From Cytophagales bacterium (lineage in GTDB: Bacteria > Pseudomonadota > Gammaproteobacteria > Burkholderiales > Burkholderiaceae_C), in contig JASGCK010000007.1 in NCBI GenBank assembly GCA_030054145.1, positions 1 to 64,000 of the forward strand: a stretch of 64,000 nt of DNA. The letters run 5' to 3'. Every line of letters begins with the position of its first letter. The first letter of the stretch is position 1. Positions 15,779 to 24,365 of the stretch are shown here, piece after piece. A model generated the notes under the pieces. That model had not been told where the DNA came from. It was given only the letters and a program-made list of their open reading frames with translations, and did not search any database. The position numbers and the translations under genes are program-made.

Positions 15779-16135
15779 ATGTCTAGAGTCAAACGTGGAG
15801 TCACGGCACGCGCCCGTCACAAAAAAATCTTAACCTTGGCCAAGGGTTTCCGTGGTCGCCGTGGTAATGTCTTTCGTGTCGCTAAAGAAGCGGTGATGAA
15901 GGCTGGGCAATATGCCTACCGTGACCGCCGTGCCAAAAAACGCGTGTTTCGTGCGCTGTGGATTGCGCGTATCAACGCAGCCGCCCGCAGCCTTGGCATC
16001 ACCTACAGCCAATTTGCGAATGGTCTAAAAAAAGCCAACATCCAAATCGACCGTAAGGTGCTTGCAAACTTGGCAATTAGTGATGAAGCTGGTTTTGCGG
16101 CTATCGTTGCGCAAGTGAAAGCGGCGCTCGCTTAA
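15779..16135 (+). CDS. rplT: Ribosomal protein L20
   Basis: 118 residues, normal length. It starts [20 protein letters not shown] and carries [19 protein letters not shown], the L20 signature. It binds 23S rRNA early in 50S assembly. The ribosome site GTAAGGAG is well placed. It is followed by a strong terminator at 16169-16205. Confidence 0.97.
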   Translation: MSRVKRGVTARARHKKILTLAKGFRGRRGNVFRVAKEAVMKAGQYAYRDRRAKKRVFRALWIARINAAARSLGITYSQFANGLKKANIQIDRKVLANLAISDEAGFAAIVAQVKAALA

Positions 16136-16168
16136 ACTAGAAGCTGGCCCCATTTTTGTTTGCACGAG

Positions 16169-16205
16169 AGGGTTGAAGTTTGCATAAAACTTCGACCCTT
16201 TTTTA
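16169..16205 (+). terminator. Rho-independent terminator after rplT
   Basis: A 13-bp stem (AGGGTTGAAGTTT paired with AAACTTCGACCCT, one G-U) with a 5-nt loop, followed by a T-run from 16199. Confidence 0.92.
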
Positions 16206-16230
16206 CTGAATCGTCATCAACGTTTGTTTT

Positions 16231-16289
16231 TGTCATTCCCGCGAAGGCGGGGCGCTACGGCTTGGATTCCCGCCTTCGCGGGAATGACG
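16231..16289. repeat. Inverted pair of dispersed palindromic repeats
   Basis: GTCATTCCCGCGAAGGCGGG and ATTCCCGCCTTCGCGGGAAT with a TGAC end, opposed across about 16 bp. Each is itself a near-palindrome; together they make a long hairpin between rplT and pheS. Confidence 0.85.
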
Positions 16290-16290
16290 A

Positions 16291-16364
16291 AGTATGGTGG
16301 GAAGGACGAAGCATGGCGGGCATGACGAAGCATGGCCGGCATGACGAAGGATGGCGGGAATGAC
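16291..16364. repeat. Four tandem 19-bp repeats derived from the palindrome edge
   Basis: Units of the form AGCATGGCGGGCATGACGA start at 16291, 16310, 16329 and 16348 (the last incomplete) with 1-5 differences each. GGCGGGAATGAC in the last unit is the edge of the adjacent palindromic repeat, so the array probably arose by slippage from it. It ends 17 bp before pheS. Confidence 0.85.
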
Positions 16365-16381
16365 AGATAGATAGGATTTTT

Positions 16382-17440
16382 ATGAGTGATCTAGAAGCTA
16401 TTGTTGACAGTGCCACTGCTGCGTTCGCGGCCTGCAGTACGCCTGCCGATTTAGAAAATGCCAAAGCTCTGTACTTAGGTAAGTCAGGCCGCATCACCGA
16501 GCTGATGAAGGGCATGGCAGCCTTATCGATTGACGAAAAAAAACAATTAGGCGCGCAAATCAATGTCGCCAAGCAAGCTGTAGAGGCGCTGCTGAATCAG
16601 CGCCGCGAAGCGCTACTTGACGCGGCGATGAATGCACAGCTTGCGACCGAAGCGTTGGATGTGAGTTTGCCCGGCCGCGCCGCACGCGCTGGCGGCGGTT
16701 TGCACCCCGTCATGCTGACGCAAGAGCGTATCGAAGGCATTTTTGGTTCAATGGGCTTTGATGTGGCGGATGGCCCCGAAATCGAAAACGATTGGTTCAA
16801 CTTCACGGCATTGAATACCCCCGAAGACCATCCCGCACGCTCCATGCACGACACGTTTTATGTTGATCCACTGGACGGGCAACCAACCGATACGCCGCCA
16901 CTGCTTCGCACACACACCAGTCCTATGCAGATTCGTCACGCCACCGCGCACGTGAAGGCTTGGAAGGCTTCTGGTCAAGCGGTCATGCCTGAAATTCGTG
17001 TCATCGCACCTGGCCGTACCTACCGCGTGGACAGCGATGCAACGCACTCCCCCATGTTCCACCAGTGCGAAGGTTTGTGGATTGGTGCGAACGTGAGCTT
17101 TAAAGATTTGAAAGTCGTCTTTACCGATTTTTGCAAAACCTTCTTCGAGAGCGATGATTTGGTTTTGCGCTTCCGTCCTAGCTTTTTCCCGTTCACCGAG
17201 CCAAGCGCCGAGATCGACATTCAGTTTGCGCATGGTCCACTCGCAGGGCGTTGGCTAGAAGTCGCAGGCTCGGGTCAGGTTCACCCTAACGTTGTGCGCA
17301 ATATGGGACTTGACCCCGAAGCGTACATCGGCTTTGCTTTTGGCATGGGCATGGACAGGCTGACAATGCTGCGCTACGGCGTGAACGATCTACGTCTCTT
17401 CTTTGACGGCGATCTTCGTTTTCTCTCACAGTTTCAATAA
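16382..17440 (+). CDS. pheS: Phenylalanyl-tRNA synthetase alpha subunit
   Basis: 352 residues. An N-terminal coiled-coil tRNA-binding region (1-85) is followed by the class II core: motif 1 near [11 protein letters not shown], motif 2 [21 protein letters not shown] and motif 3 [17 protein letters not shown]. It forms an alpha2-beta2 enzyme with PheT and charges tRNA-Phe. Normal length. pheT follows after 18 bp. No phenylalanine-rich leader peptide was found upstream, where repeats fill the space. Confidence 0.97.
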   Translation: MSDLEAIVDSATAAFAACSTPADLENAKALYLGKSGRITELMKGMAALSIDEKKQLGAQINVAKQAVEALLNQRREALLDAAMNAQLATEALDVSLPGRAARAGGGLHPVMLTQERIEGIFGSMGFDVADGPEIENDWFNFTALNTPEDHPARSMHDTFYVDPLDGQPTDTPPLLRTHTSPMQIRHATAHVKAWKASGQAVMPEIRVIAPGRTYRVDSDATHSPMFHQCEGLWIGANVSFKDLKVVFTDFCKTFFESDDLVLRFRPSFFPFTEPSAEIDIQFAHGPLAGRWLEVAGSGQVHPNVVRNMGLDPEAYIGFAFGMGMDRLTMLRYGVNDLRLFFDGDLRFLSQFQ

Positions 17441-17458
17441 TTAAAAAGAGGAATCAAA

Positions 17459-19918
17459 ATGCAATTCCCAGAAAGCTGGTTGCGTGAATTTTGCAACCCA
17501 CCGCTCACCATACAAGAGCTGGCCGACAAGCTCACGATGGCGGGTTTAGAGGTCGAGGAACTCACCGCTGTTGCACCTGCATTTAGTCAGGTTGTTGTGG
17601 GCGAAATTAAAGCATGCGTGCAGCACCCGAATGCCGATCGCTTGCGCGTTTGCCAAGTGGATGTTGGGCAAGCGGCACTTTTGAACATTGTTTGTGGCGC
17701 ACCGAATGCACGCGTGGGTATCAAAATTCCGTGTGCTTTAGTTGGCGCGGAATTGCCAGCAGCCAAAGCTGCTGTTGACAGTCAACCATTCAAAATCAAA
17801 TTGGGTCAATTGCGCGGCGTTGAGAGTCAAGGGATGCTGTGCTCGGCTAAAGAATTAGGCATTGCTGAAGGCGCTGATGCCGCGCAAGGCTTGCTGGAAT
17901 TGGCCTCTAGCGCGGTGGTCGGGCAAAGCATCCGCGAACATTTGAATCTGGACGATACGCTCTTTACGCTCAAACTCACACCTAATTTAGCGCATTGTCT
18001 CTCGGTGTATGGCGTGGCTCGCGAGGTGGCAGCCATCACAGGCGCACCGCTGGTAGCGCCTAAATGGGTGACAAGCAAAGTTGATTTCACAGATGTCGTG
18101 CCCGTCAAAATTGAAGCGCCAGAGCTATGTGGTCGCTTTTCCGGGCGCATCGTGCGCGGTGTGAACTTTGCTGCAAAAACGCCCGAGTGGATGGTGGATA
18201 GATTGGCGCGTTGCGGTCAGCGCTCAGTGAATGCGCTGGTCGATATTTCTAACTACGTGATGTTTGAACTGGGTCGGCCATCGCACATTTTTGATCTAGA
18301 CAAAATCCACGGTGGTCTCTTTGTGCGCTGGGCAAAAAACGGCGAAAGTCTCACATTGCTGAATGGCAGCACGGTCACGCTAGAGGAAAAATTTGGCGCG
18401 AAAGTCGGCGTGATTGCCGACGAGCAAGCGGTTGAGTCGCTCGCGGGCATCATGGGCGGCGACGCTACCGCTGTGAGCGAATCAACGCAAAACATTTACA
18501 TCGAAGCGGCATTTTGGTATCCAAGCAGCATTGCAGGACGCTCGCGCCGTTTTAACTTTTCCACCGACGCAGGGCATCGCTTTGAGCGCGGCGTGGATCC
18601 AAGCACCACAATCGAACATATCGAACGCATCACCCAATTAGTCGTGCAAATTTGCGGTACCGCTCAAACCACGGTTGGTGCGATTGACGATCATCAGCCC
18701 AACGTACCAGCCATACGCAATGTGGCCTTGCGGGCATCACGTGCTGCCAAGGTAATTGGAATGCGGCTTACCAAAGAGGATTGCCGCAAAGCCTTGTCTA
18801 GCTTGGGCTTGCGGGTAGCAGATGATTTGACCGATGACGATAAATTGATGGTGACACCGCCTGCCTATCGCTTTGATTTGCAAATCGAAGAAGACTTGAT
18901 CGAAGAAGTCATTCGTACCATCGGTTATGACCGCTTGCCGACTAACAAGCCGCTTGCGCCGACCGCGCCCAAATGGCGCTTGGAGACAAAGCGTTCTGAC
19001 TTCGCCGTGCGTCGTCAGTTGGCGGCTTTGGGTTATCAAGAGACGATCAACTTTAGCTTTGTGCCTGAGCAGTGGGAGTTGGAGCTTGCAGCCAATAAGA
19101 ATCCCGTGCGCTTAACGAATCCGATTGCCAGCCAGATGAACGTCATGCGCTCGTCTTTGCTGGGCTCGCTCTTGGCGGTTATGAAATACAACCAAGATCG
19201 CAAAGCCAGTGATGTGCGCGTGTTTGAGCTGGGGCGTGTGTTCTTGCGCGACGCGTCTGCGGTTGATAGCGACCGCTCGGTGAAAGGTCTCTATCAGCCA
19301 CTGCGCGTGGCAGGACTGGCAAGCGGTGACGCACAGCCGTCCAACTGGGCAACACGCAGCCGTAGCGCCGATTTTTTTGATGTCCGCGCCGATGTCGAGG
19401 CGCTGTTTGCGCCGCAAGTGCTGGTGTTCAAAGCGGCGCAGCATCCAGCGCTGCATCCAGGGCGCTGCGCCAGTGTTCATGTGAACGGGCAAGCGATTGG
19501 CTTCATAGGCGAATTACATCCAAAATGGAAGCAGTCGTATGGCTTGGCAAGCGCACCCGTGTTGTTCGAGCTTGACCTAGCGGCTGTCACATCGCGCCAG
19601 TTACCGACGCTGCAAGCCGTGCCTAAAGTGCCATTTGTGCAGCGTGATTTGGCGGTTGTGGTGAAAGAATCCATCACGCACGCGCAGCTCATGGACGCGA
19701 TTGCCAGCGCACAGCAAGCACTCATCAAAAACGTGGCTTTGTTTGATGTTTACCGAGCTAAAGCGGGGGATGCCAGCATGGCTTCGGACGAAAAAAGCCT
19801 TGCCGTGCGCGTAACCCTTGGGGACGCGGAAGCAACGCTGCTAGATTCGCAAATTGAAGCGGCGATGGCTGCCGTGCTGGCAGCGCTGAGCGAAAAACTA
19901 AAGGCAAGGTTGCGTTAA
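17459..19918 (+). CDS. pheT: Phenylalanyl-tRNA synthetase beta subunit
   Basis: 819 residues. Domains in order: EMAP-like tRNA-binding domain (about 40-150), B3/B4 editing region, B5 DNA-binding-like fold, inactive class II-like core and C-terminal ferredoxin-fold anticodon-binding domain (VPKVPFVQRDLAVVV to the end). The editing domain removes Tyr mischarged on tRNA-Phe. The GAGGAATC ribosome site and 18-bp gap couple it to pheS. Confidence 0.97.
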   Translation: MQFPESWLREFCNPPLTIQELADKLTMAGLEVEELTAVAPAFSQVVVGEIKACVQHPNADRLRVCQVDVGQAALLNIVCGAPNARVGIKIPCALVGAELPAAKAAVDSQPFKIKLGQLRGVESQGMLCSAKELGIAEGADAAQGLLELASSAVVGQSIREHLNLDDTLFTLKLTPNLAHCLSVYGVAREVAAITGAPLVAPKWVTSKVDFTDVVPVKIEAPELCGRFSGRIVRGVNFAAKTPEWMVDRLARCGQRSVNALVDISNYVMFELGRPSHIFDLDKIHGGLFVRWAKNGESLTLLNGSTVTLEEKFGAKVGVIADEQAVESLAGIMGGDATAVSESTQNIYIEAAFWYPSSIAGRSRRFNFSTDAGHRFERGVDPSTTIEHIERITQLVVQICGTAQTTVGAIDDHQPNVPAIRNVALRASRAAKVIGMRLTKEDCRKALSSLGLRVADDLTDDDKLMVTPPAYRFDLQIEEDLIEEVIRTIGYDRLPTNKPLAPTAPKWRLETKRSDFAVRRQLAALGYQETINFSFVPEQWELELAANKNPVRLTNPIASQMNVMRSSLLGSLLAVMKYNQDRKASDVRVFELGRVFLRDASAVDSDRSVKGLYQPLRVAGLASGDAQPSNWATRSRSADFFDVRADVEALFAPQVLVFKAAQHPALHPGRCASVHVNGQAIGFIGELHPKWKQSYGLASAPVLFELDLAAVTSRQLPTLQAVPKVPFVQRDLAVVVKESITHAQLMDAIASAQQALIKNVALFDVYRAKAGDASMASDEKSLAVRVTLGDAEATLLDSQIEAAMAAVLAALSEKLKARLR

Positions 19919-19958
19919 CCACTGCGGTGATAATACTTCTTCAATCAAAAAAATAATT

Positions 19959-20267
19959 ATGAAAATAACGCTCGATACCCTGCAAAATCCCGTACTAACG
20001 AAGGCGGAATTATCAGAAGGACTCTACGCGAGCATCGGATTGTCAAAGCGCGAATCCAAAGAAATTGTGGAGGCCGTGTTCGACTTGATGTCCGAGAGCT
20101 TGGTCGCTAATGATGATGTCAAAGTTTCAGGTTTTGGAAACTTTATGGTGCGCGGCAAAGCGGAGCGCCCAGGGCGTAATCCACGCACGGGCGAGGCAAC
20201 CTTAATCGCTGCAAGGCGCGTCGTGACCTTCCACGCCAGCCCGAAATTGAAAGAGCAATTGCTCTAA
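19959..20267 (+). CDS. ihfA: Integration host factor alpha subunit
   Basis: 102 residues. It bends DNA as a heterodimer with IhfB. LTKAELSEGLYASIGLSKRE and the DNA arm GRNPRTGEATLIAARRVVTF are family hallmarks. It lies between pheT and a MerR-type gene, the arrangement common in proteobacteria, and is probably transcribed from pheT. Confidence 0.96.
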   Translation: MKITLDTLQNPVLTKAELSEGLYASIGLSKRESKEIVEAVFDLMSESLVANDDVKVSGFGNFMVRGKAERPGRNPRTGEATLIAARRVVTFHASPKLKEQLL

Positions 20268-20289
20268 AAAAGAATAGTCGAGATCAGCC

Positions 20290-20661
20290 ATGAGCTTTGA
20301 CAAAAACGCACTCCCGCAAATTCCAACCAAACGCTATTTTGCGATTGGCGAAGTGGCTGATCTGTGCATGGTCAAACCCCATGTCCTGCGCTATTGGGAG
20401 CAAGAGTTTACGCAACTTCGGCCCATGAAGCGGCGCGGCAATCGGCGCTACTACCAGCATCACGAAGTGCTGATGATCCGCCGCATACGCGAGTTGCTGT
20501 ATGAAGAAGGCTTCACGATTAGCGGCGCTAGAAACCATCTTGGTGGCAGTGTTGCGCCAAGCTCTGAGGCAGCGACGAGCGCACCCGTGAATACCGAGTC
20601 ACCCGATTGGTTGCGCGAAGAGTTGCAAGCGATCCAAAAGATTTTGAAGGGGAAAATCTAA
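20290..20661 (+). CDS. MerR-family transcriptional regulator
   Basis: 123 residues. A MerR winged helix (YFAIGEVADLCMVKPHVLRY, then LRPMKRRGNRRYYQHHEVLM) occupies residues 15-85, followed by a short variable tail. No metal-binding cysteines are present in the tail, so it is not a classic heavy-metal sensor. This gene regularly follows ihfA in proteobacteria. Targets unknown. Confidence 0.92.
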   Translation: MSFDKNALPQIPTKRYFAIGEVADLCMVKPHVLRYWEQEFTQLRPMKRRGNRRYYQHHEVLMIRRIRELLYEEGFTISGARNHLGGSVAPSSEAATSAPVNTESPDWLREELQAIQKILKGKI

Positions 20662-20696
20662 GCGCTTTTTGAGCGGCTCGTTATAATCAACGGCTT

Positions 20697-20773
20697 CGGT
20701 GTGTGGCGCAGCCTGGTAGCGCACTTGCATGGGGTGCAAGGGGTCGAAGGTTCGAATCCTTTCACACCGACCA
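20697..20773 (+). tRNA. tRNA-Pro (GGG)
   Basis: 77 nt including encoded CCA. Acceptor CGGTGTG/CACACCG, D-loop with AGCCTGGTAGC, anticodon stem CTTGC/GCAAG around loop ATGGGGT (anticodon GGG), T-loop TTCGAAT. TATAAT at 20682-20687, ten bases upstream, is the likely -10. Integrase debris follows, so the 3' end was probably used as an attachment site by an integrative element. Confidence 0.97.
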
Positions 20774-20785
20774 ACACTAAATTTA

Positions 20786-20820
20786 AGAGCGTTCACTAGC
20801 ATACAGTGAACGCTCTTTTT
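20786..20820 (+). terminator. Rho-independent terminator after tRNA-Pro
   Basis: Perfect 12-bp stem AGAGCGTTCACT/AGTGAACGCTCT, 7-nt loop, T-run at 20816-20820. Confidence 0.92.
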
Positions 20821-20888
20821 CATTGGGGAAACAGCCGCTGAGCCGTTCATACTAGCCAAAGTGCTAGGCGTTGACCCGCTGGTGATAG

Positions 20889-21044
20889 AGACCGCAGCTT
20901 GCCCACGTGAAGGACGCGAACGGACGTGCTTACAACCGTACCCAGTACCTCAAACAACGAACCGCCATGATGCAAAATTGGGCGGATTATTTGGACGTTT
21001 TGAAGAGCGAGAAAGTTATTCAATTCAAGCGCAAAGCGGCGTAA
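20889..21044 (+). pseudogene. Phage-type tyrosine integrase, C-terminal remnant
   Basis: The frame reads LAHVKDANGRAYNRTQYLK, then RTAMMQNWADYLDVLK up to TAA at 21044. This is how P4-type integrases end (LAH, about five residues, AY.R...L..R..LM..WADYL). An in-frame stop just upstream (20886-20888) and the missing catalytic core show it is a relic. It sits about 115 bp from tRNA-Pro, the usual home of such integrases. It is evidence of a lost or collapsed genomic island. Confidence 0.65.
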
Positions 21045-21045
21045 A

Positions 21046-21341
21046 CATGGACGGCACTTTGATAACCCTCACAGGCAACGAGCTAGGCATTCATACCAGC
21101 ACAAAAGAGCTTCGCCATGCGGCCATGCGGTACGCGGAGCAGCACTTGATTGGGTGCGAGTTCACCAACGCGGACAGCGGGCACACGATCAAAGTGACTA
21201 GGGCGTGATTACATCAAAGCCGCGCACAAATACCTTGCAACGGTGTTAGTTGATGGTGAGCTGCTTAGCGTTGGTATTGTCAACCGTGAAAAGTGTGATG
21301 GATATGAACACTACGACCACTTTGTGATTGGAACAACGTAA
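21046..21341 (+). pseudogene. Mobile-element protein remnant in two frames (barnase/LPD-like region)
   Basis: Fragment one starts ATG 21046 (MDGTLITLTGNELGI, then LRHAAMRYAEQHLIGCEFTN) and stops at 21208. Fragment two continues in another frame from 21207 (IKAAHKYLATVLVDGELLSV to VIGTT, TAA at 21341). NADSGHTIKVTR and KYLATVLVDGE resemble the nuclease-like region that ends large polyvalent phage or ICE proteins, but this is a weak, by-eye resemblance. The two frames and the integrase tail upstream fit a decayed element. Confidence 0.4.
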
Positions 21342-21350
21342 AAACAAAAA

Positions 21351-21381
21351 ACGGACACCGTGTCATTGGTGTCCGTTTTTC
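21351..21381. terminator. Rho-independent terminator between element remnant and rsxB
   Basis: 9-bp stem ACGGACACC/GGTGTCCGT with an 8-nt loop. A T-run follows on plus and an A-run precedes, so it could also act for the convergent direction. Confidence 0.85.
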
Positions 21382-21478
21382 TTGCTTGGTCAGTGTAGCT
21401 CTGGCGCGAATACTGTGACGCTTCGGTGAACCAGCCGATAACCAAGCCATGCGGTAACTTTAGAGCGGTGTCACATTT

Positions 21479-22009
21479 TTATAACTGACCGAGTCGCAAA
21501 GCCTCAATGGCGGCAAGCCTTGCCAAACGTGCTTTGCGAGCCTCATAGGCCTCGCGAGCCTTATCTGCATTGGCCTTTGGCCATGCATCCCATCCCGTTT
21601 TTGTGCCTGAGACGTTTTCTAATTGGATGCAATCAAGCGGGCAGACGGGAATGCACAGTTCGCAGCCTGTGCAGTTGGCTTCGATGACGGTGTGCATTTT
21701 TTTGTTAGCGCCCACGATTGCATCGACGGGGCAGGCTTTGATGCACAGCGTGCAGCCGATGCACCAGTCTTCGTCAATCCACGCCACGCTGCGCGGGGTT
21801 TCTCGGCCGTGCGCTGGGTTGATCGGTAGGATGGGTTTGCCGGTGATGTTGGCGAGCCTTGAAACGCCTTCGGAACCCCCAGGTGGGCATTGGTTGATCG
21901 GAGCTTCGTCGGCGGCAATGGCTAGGGCGTAGCCTTCGCAATCAGGGTAGCCGCAGCGCGTGCACTGCGTTTGCGGCAGTGTCGAGAGGATTTGAGTTGC
22001 CAGTGTCAC
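21479..22009 (-). CDS. rsxB: Electron transport complex protein RsxB/RnfB-like ferredoxin
   Basis: 176 residues. An N-terminal Fe-S domain has [13 protein letters not shown] and a further C at QCPPGG. Two 4Fe-4S motifs follow, [16 protein letters not shown] and [16 protein letters not shown]. The membrane-anchoring N-terminus of classical RnfB is missing, and no other rnf genes are nearby. In betaproteobacteria this short form commonly stands alone. It probably passes electrons between soluble partners; its physiological partner is unknown. Confidence 0.85.
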   Translation of the reverse strand: MTLATQILSTLPQTQCTRCGYPDCEGYALAIAADEAPINQCPPGGSEGVSRLANITGKPILPINPAHGRETPRSVAWIDEDWCIGCTLCIKACPVDAIVGANKKMHTVIEANCTGCELCIPVCPLDCIQLENVSGTKTGWDAWPKANADKAREAYEARKARLARLAAIEALRLGQL

Positions 22010-22154
22010 GCGCGTAGGTTTTGATATTCCGCAAGTGAAAGTGCGGGCTTGTTTGAGGCCAGTATCCTCTTTTGAAGCTTGGGGTGAGTCGCTTGCATTT
22101 CCCGATGTGAGGCTTTACTCGCGCACTGACTGGCTGACAGGTTGACTGGCTCAC

Positions 22155-23456
22155 TCACTGCTGGTATTTGGCGATTAGTGTTTTGATTTGTGGATAGACC
22201 TGATCGCGCCATCTGCTGCCGCTGAAGATGCCGTAATGTCCAGCACCTTTGACTTCAAAATGTTGATGCTTGGTTTTAGGAATGCCCGTACACAGCCCGT
22301 GCGCTGCTTCGGTTTGACCAATCCCTGCAATATCATCCAACTCGCCCTCAACGGTGAGCAGTGCGGTGGTTTTGATGTCTTGCGGTTTGACGCGCTCTAG
22401 TTTGCCTTTGGCGTTTTTGACATCCCACGTGCCTTTGACGAGTGCAAAGTCTTGGAAAACGATTTTGATGGTCTCAAGGTAATAATCCGCATCCATATCT
22501 AGCACGGCGTTGTACTCGTCATAGAACTTGCGGTGCGCTTCTGCGCTTTCTTCGTCGCCTTTGACCAAGTCTTTAAAGTAGTCGTAGTGGCTCTTTTTAT
22601 GCCGATCCGCATTCATAGCAACAAAGCCCGTGTGCTGCAAGAAGCCTGGATAAACGCGCCGTCCTGCACCAGCAAAATTGCCGGGTACGGTATAGATCAG
22701 GTTACGCTCAAACCAATCAAAGCCATTTTTGGTGGCGAGATTGTTCACTGCGGTTGGTGTTTTGGTGCCATCAATGGGGCCGCCCATCATGGTCATTGAG
22801 AGTGGGGTTGTCTCGCCGCGCGACGCCATGAGCGACACGGCTGCCAGTACGGGCACCGTTGGCTGGCAAACACTCACAACGTGGCAATTGCCATGCTCGG
22901 CTTGCAAATAGCGAATGAAGTCTTCGACATAGTGTACGTAGTTGTCTAAATGGAATTCACCATCCGACAGCGGCACGGTACGTGCATTTTTCCAATCGGT
23001 CACGTAAACATTGTGATCGCCAAGCATGGTGCGAACCGTATCGCGCAAGAGCGTCGCATAATGCCCCGATAGCGGCGCAACAATCAACACAACGGGCTGC
23101 TTTTGCAGTGTGCCAAGCATCTTGGCGTTGTCGGTGAGGCGCTTGAAATGGCGCAGTTCGCAAAATGGCTTATCCATCGCGACTTGTTCAAACACCGCAA
23201 CATCAGAGCCATTGACAGGCACACTTTGGATATCAAAGGCAGGCTTTAAATAATCTTTGCCAAGGCGATACATTAAATCGTAGCTGGCGGATAAACGCTG
23301 GGTCAAAGGTTGAACAAATTGACCGACAAATGGATTGCTGGCGTAGGGCGCCACAATGGGTGTTGAGGGATTCGCCAACAGCTTGGCGGTGGTACGTGCA
23401 AACTCAGCAAACGGTTCCATAAAACTGCGCTGTGCTTCGTAGAGTTGGTACAACAT
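22155..23456 (-). CDS. phaZ: Intracellular polyhydroxyalkanoate depolymerase
   Basis: 433 residues, start MLYQLYEAQRSFMEPFAEFA, matching the PhaZ family of PHB-storing bacteria. The segment HVVSVCQPTVPVLA supplies the catalytic Cys used in this family in place of Ser, and VKGAGHYGIFSG near the C-terminus supplies the His. It mobilises stored poly-3-hydroxybutyrate granules in the cytoplasm. Divergent from the dioxygenase gene at 23562. Confidence 0.92.
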   Translation of the reverse strand: MLYQLYEAQRSFMEPFAEFARTTAKLLANPSTPIVAPYASNPFVGQFVQPLTQRLSASYDLMYRLGKDYLKPAFDIQSVPVNGSDVAVFEQVAMDKPFCELRHFKRLTDNAKMLGTLQKQPVVLIVAPLSGHYATLLRDTVRTMLGDHNVYVTDWKNARTVPLSDGEFHLDNYVHYVEDFIRYLQAEHGNCHVVSVCQPTVPVLAAVSLMASRGETTPLSMTMMGGPIDGTKTPTAVNNLATKNGFDWFERNLIYTVPGNFAGAGRRVYPGFLQHTGFVAMNADRHKKSHYDYFKDLVKGDEESAEAHRKFYDEYNAVLDMDADYYLETIKIVFQDFALVKGTWDVKNAKGKLERVKPQDIKTTALLTVEGELDDIAGIGQTEAAHGLCTGIPKTKHQHFEVKGAGHYGIFSGSRWRDQVYPQIKTLIAKYQQ

Positions 23457-23561
23457 GAATGATCCTTAAGTGATGAGTTGCAGTTATTTCAAGCAATGGG
23501 CTTGAAAATTAATGCTGCACTGCAATATAACATCTTTATTCTAGCGAAAAACTTACTTTTT

Positions 23562-24365
23562 ATGAACTTGTCCACATTCAGCCCCACGAAACGCATGCCT
23601 GTTTTATTTCTGGGACATGGCAGCCCCATGAATGCGATTTTGGACAACGATTACAGACGCAGTTGGCAAGCGCTAGGCCAGGATTTGCTGGCAAATTACC
23701 CAAAACCGCAGCTTATTTTGTGCATCTCGGCGCATTGGGTGACGCGAGGTTGGTATCTCACGGCGATGGAACAACCTAAAACCATTCATGATTTTGGCGG
23801 TTTTCCGCAAGAGTTGTTCAACCAGCAATATCCCGCGCCAGGCAACCCCGCTGCCGCGCGAGAAATAGCCGCCAACATTGGCGCAGGGCTAGATCAAGCA
23901 GAGTGGGGCTTAGACCACGGTGCGTGGGGCGTTTTGAAGCCGATGTTTCCAAATGCAGACATTCCCGTGATTCAACTAAGCCTAGATTGGCACGCAGCCC
24001 CCGCCCAGCATTTTGCGATGGGACACAAACTGCGTGCCTTGCGTGACCAAGGCGTGCTGGTTATCGCGAGCGGCAATACGGTTCATAACCTTGGCATGAT
24101 GGGGCAAGGTGCGCCCTACGACTGGAACGTGCAGTTCGATACGTTTGTCAAAAATCATATCGAAGCAGGCAGCTTGGCAGAGCTGGCCAAGTTTCAAGAT
24201 TTAGGTGCGGTGGCAAACCAAGCGCATCCCAATATCGACCATTATTTGCCGCTGCTGCACGCGGCGGGCGCGGTGGATGAGCATGATTCGGTTCGGTTTT
24301 TTAACGAGCGCTACGATGCGCGCTCGCTGGCGATGCGCTCGGTTATTTGGGAAGCACGGACTTAA
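23562..24365 (+). CDS. ygiD: 4,5-DOPA extradiol dioxygenase-like protein (LigB superfamily)
   Basis: 267 residues from ATG 23562 (MNLSTFSPTKRMPVLFLGHG); the TTG-extended frame upstream is unlikely. LFLGHGSPMNA, CISAHWVT, LDHGAWGVL and ASGNTVHNLG carry the His residues of the zinc/iron site of class III extradiol dioxygenases of the YgiD type. It likely cleaves catechols such as DOPA in vitro; the natural substrate is unknown. Its 3' end overlaps the convergent M48 gene by 23 bp. Confidence 0.88.
   Translation: MNLSTFSPTKRMPVLFLGHGSPMNAILDNDYRRSWQALGQDLLANYPKPQLILCISAHWVTRGWYLTAMEQPKTIHDFGGFPQELFNQQYPAPGNPAAAREIAANIGAGLDQAEWGLDHGAWGVLKPMFPNADIPVIQLSLDWHAAPAQHFAMGHKLRALRDQGVLVIASGNTVHNLGMMGQGAPYDWNVQFDTFVKNHIEAGSLAELAKFQDLGAVANQAHPNIDHYLPLLHAAGAVDEHDSVRFFNERYDARSLAMRSVIWEART

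Noticed and set aside
16291-16364. Short regular repeats that might be a CRISPR array
   Set aside because: The 19-bp units are directly adjacent, with no unique spacers and no cas genes nearby.
20861-21045. Start of the downstream frame as a complete gene from 20861
   Set aside because: This stretch overlaps the integrase tail in another frame; only the part from ATG 21046 looks like protein of its own.
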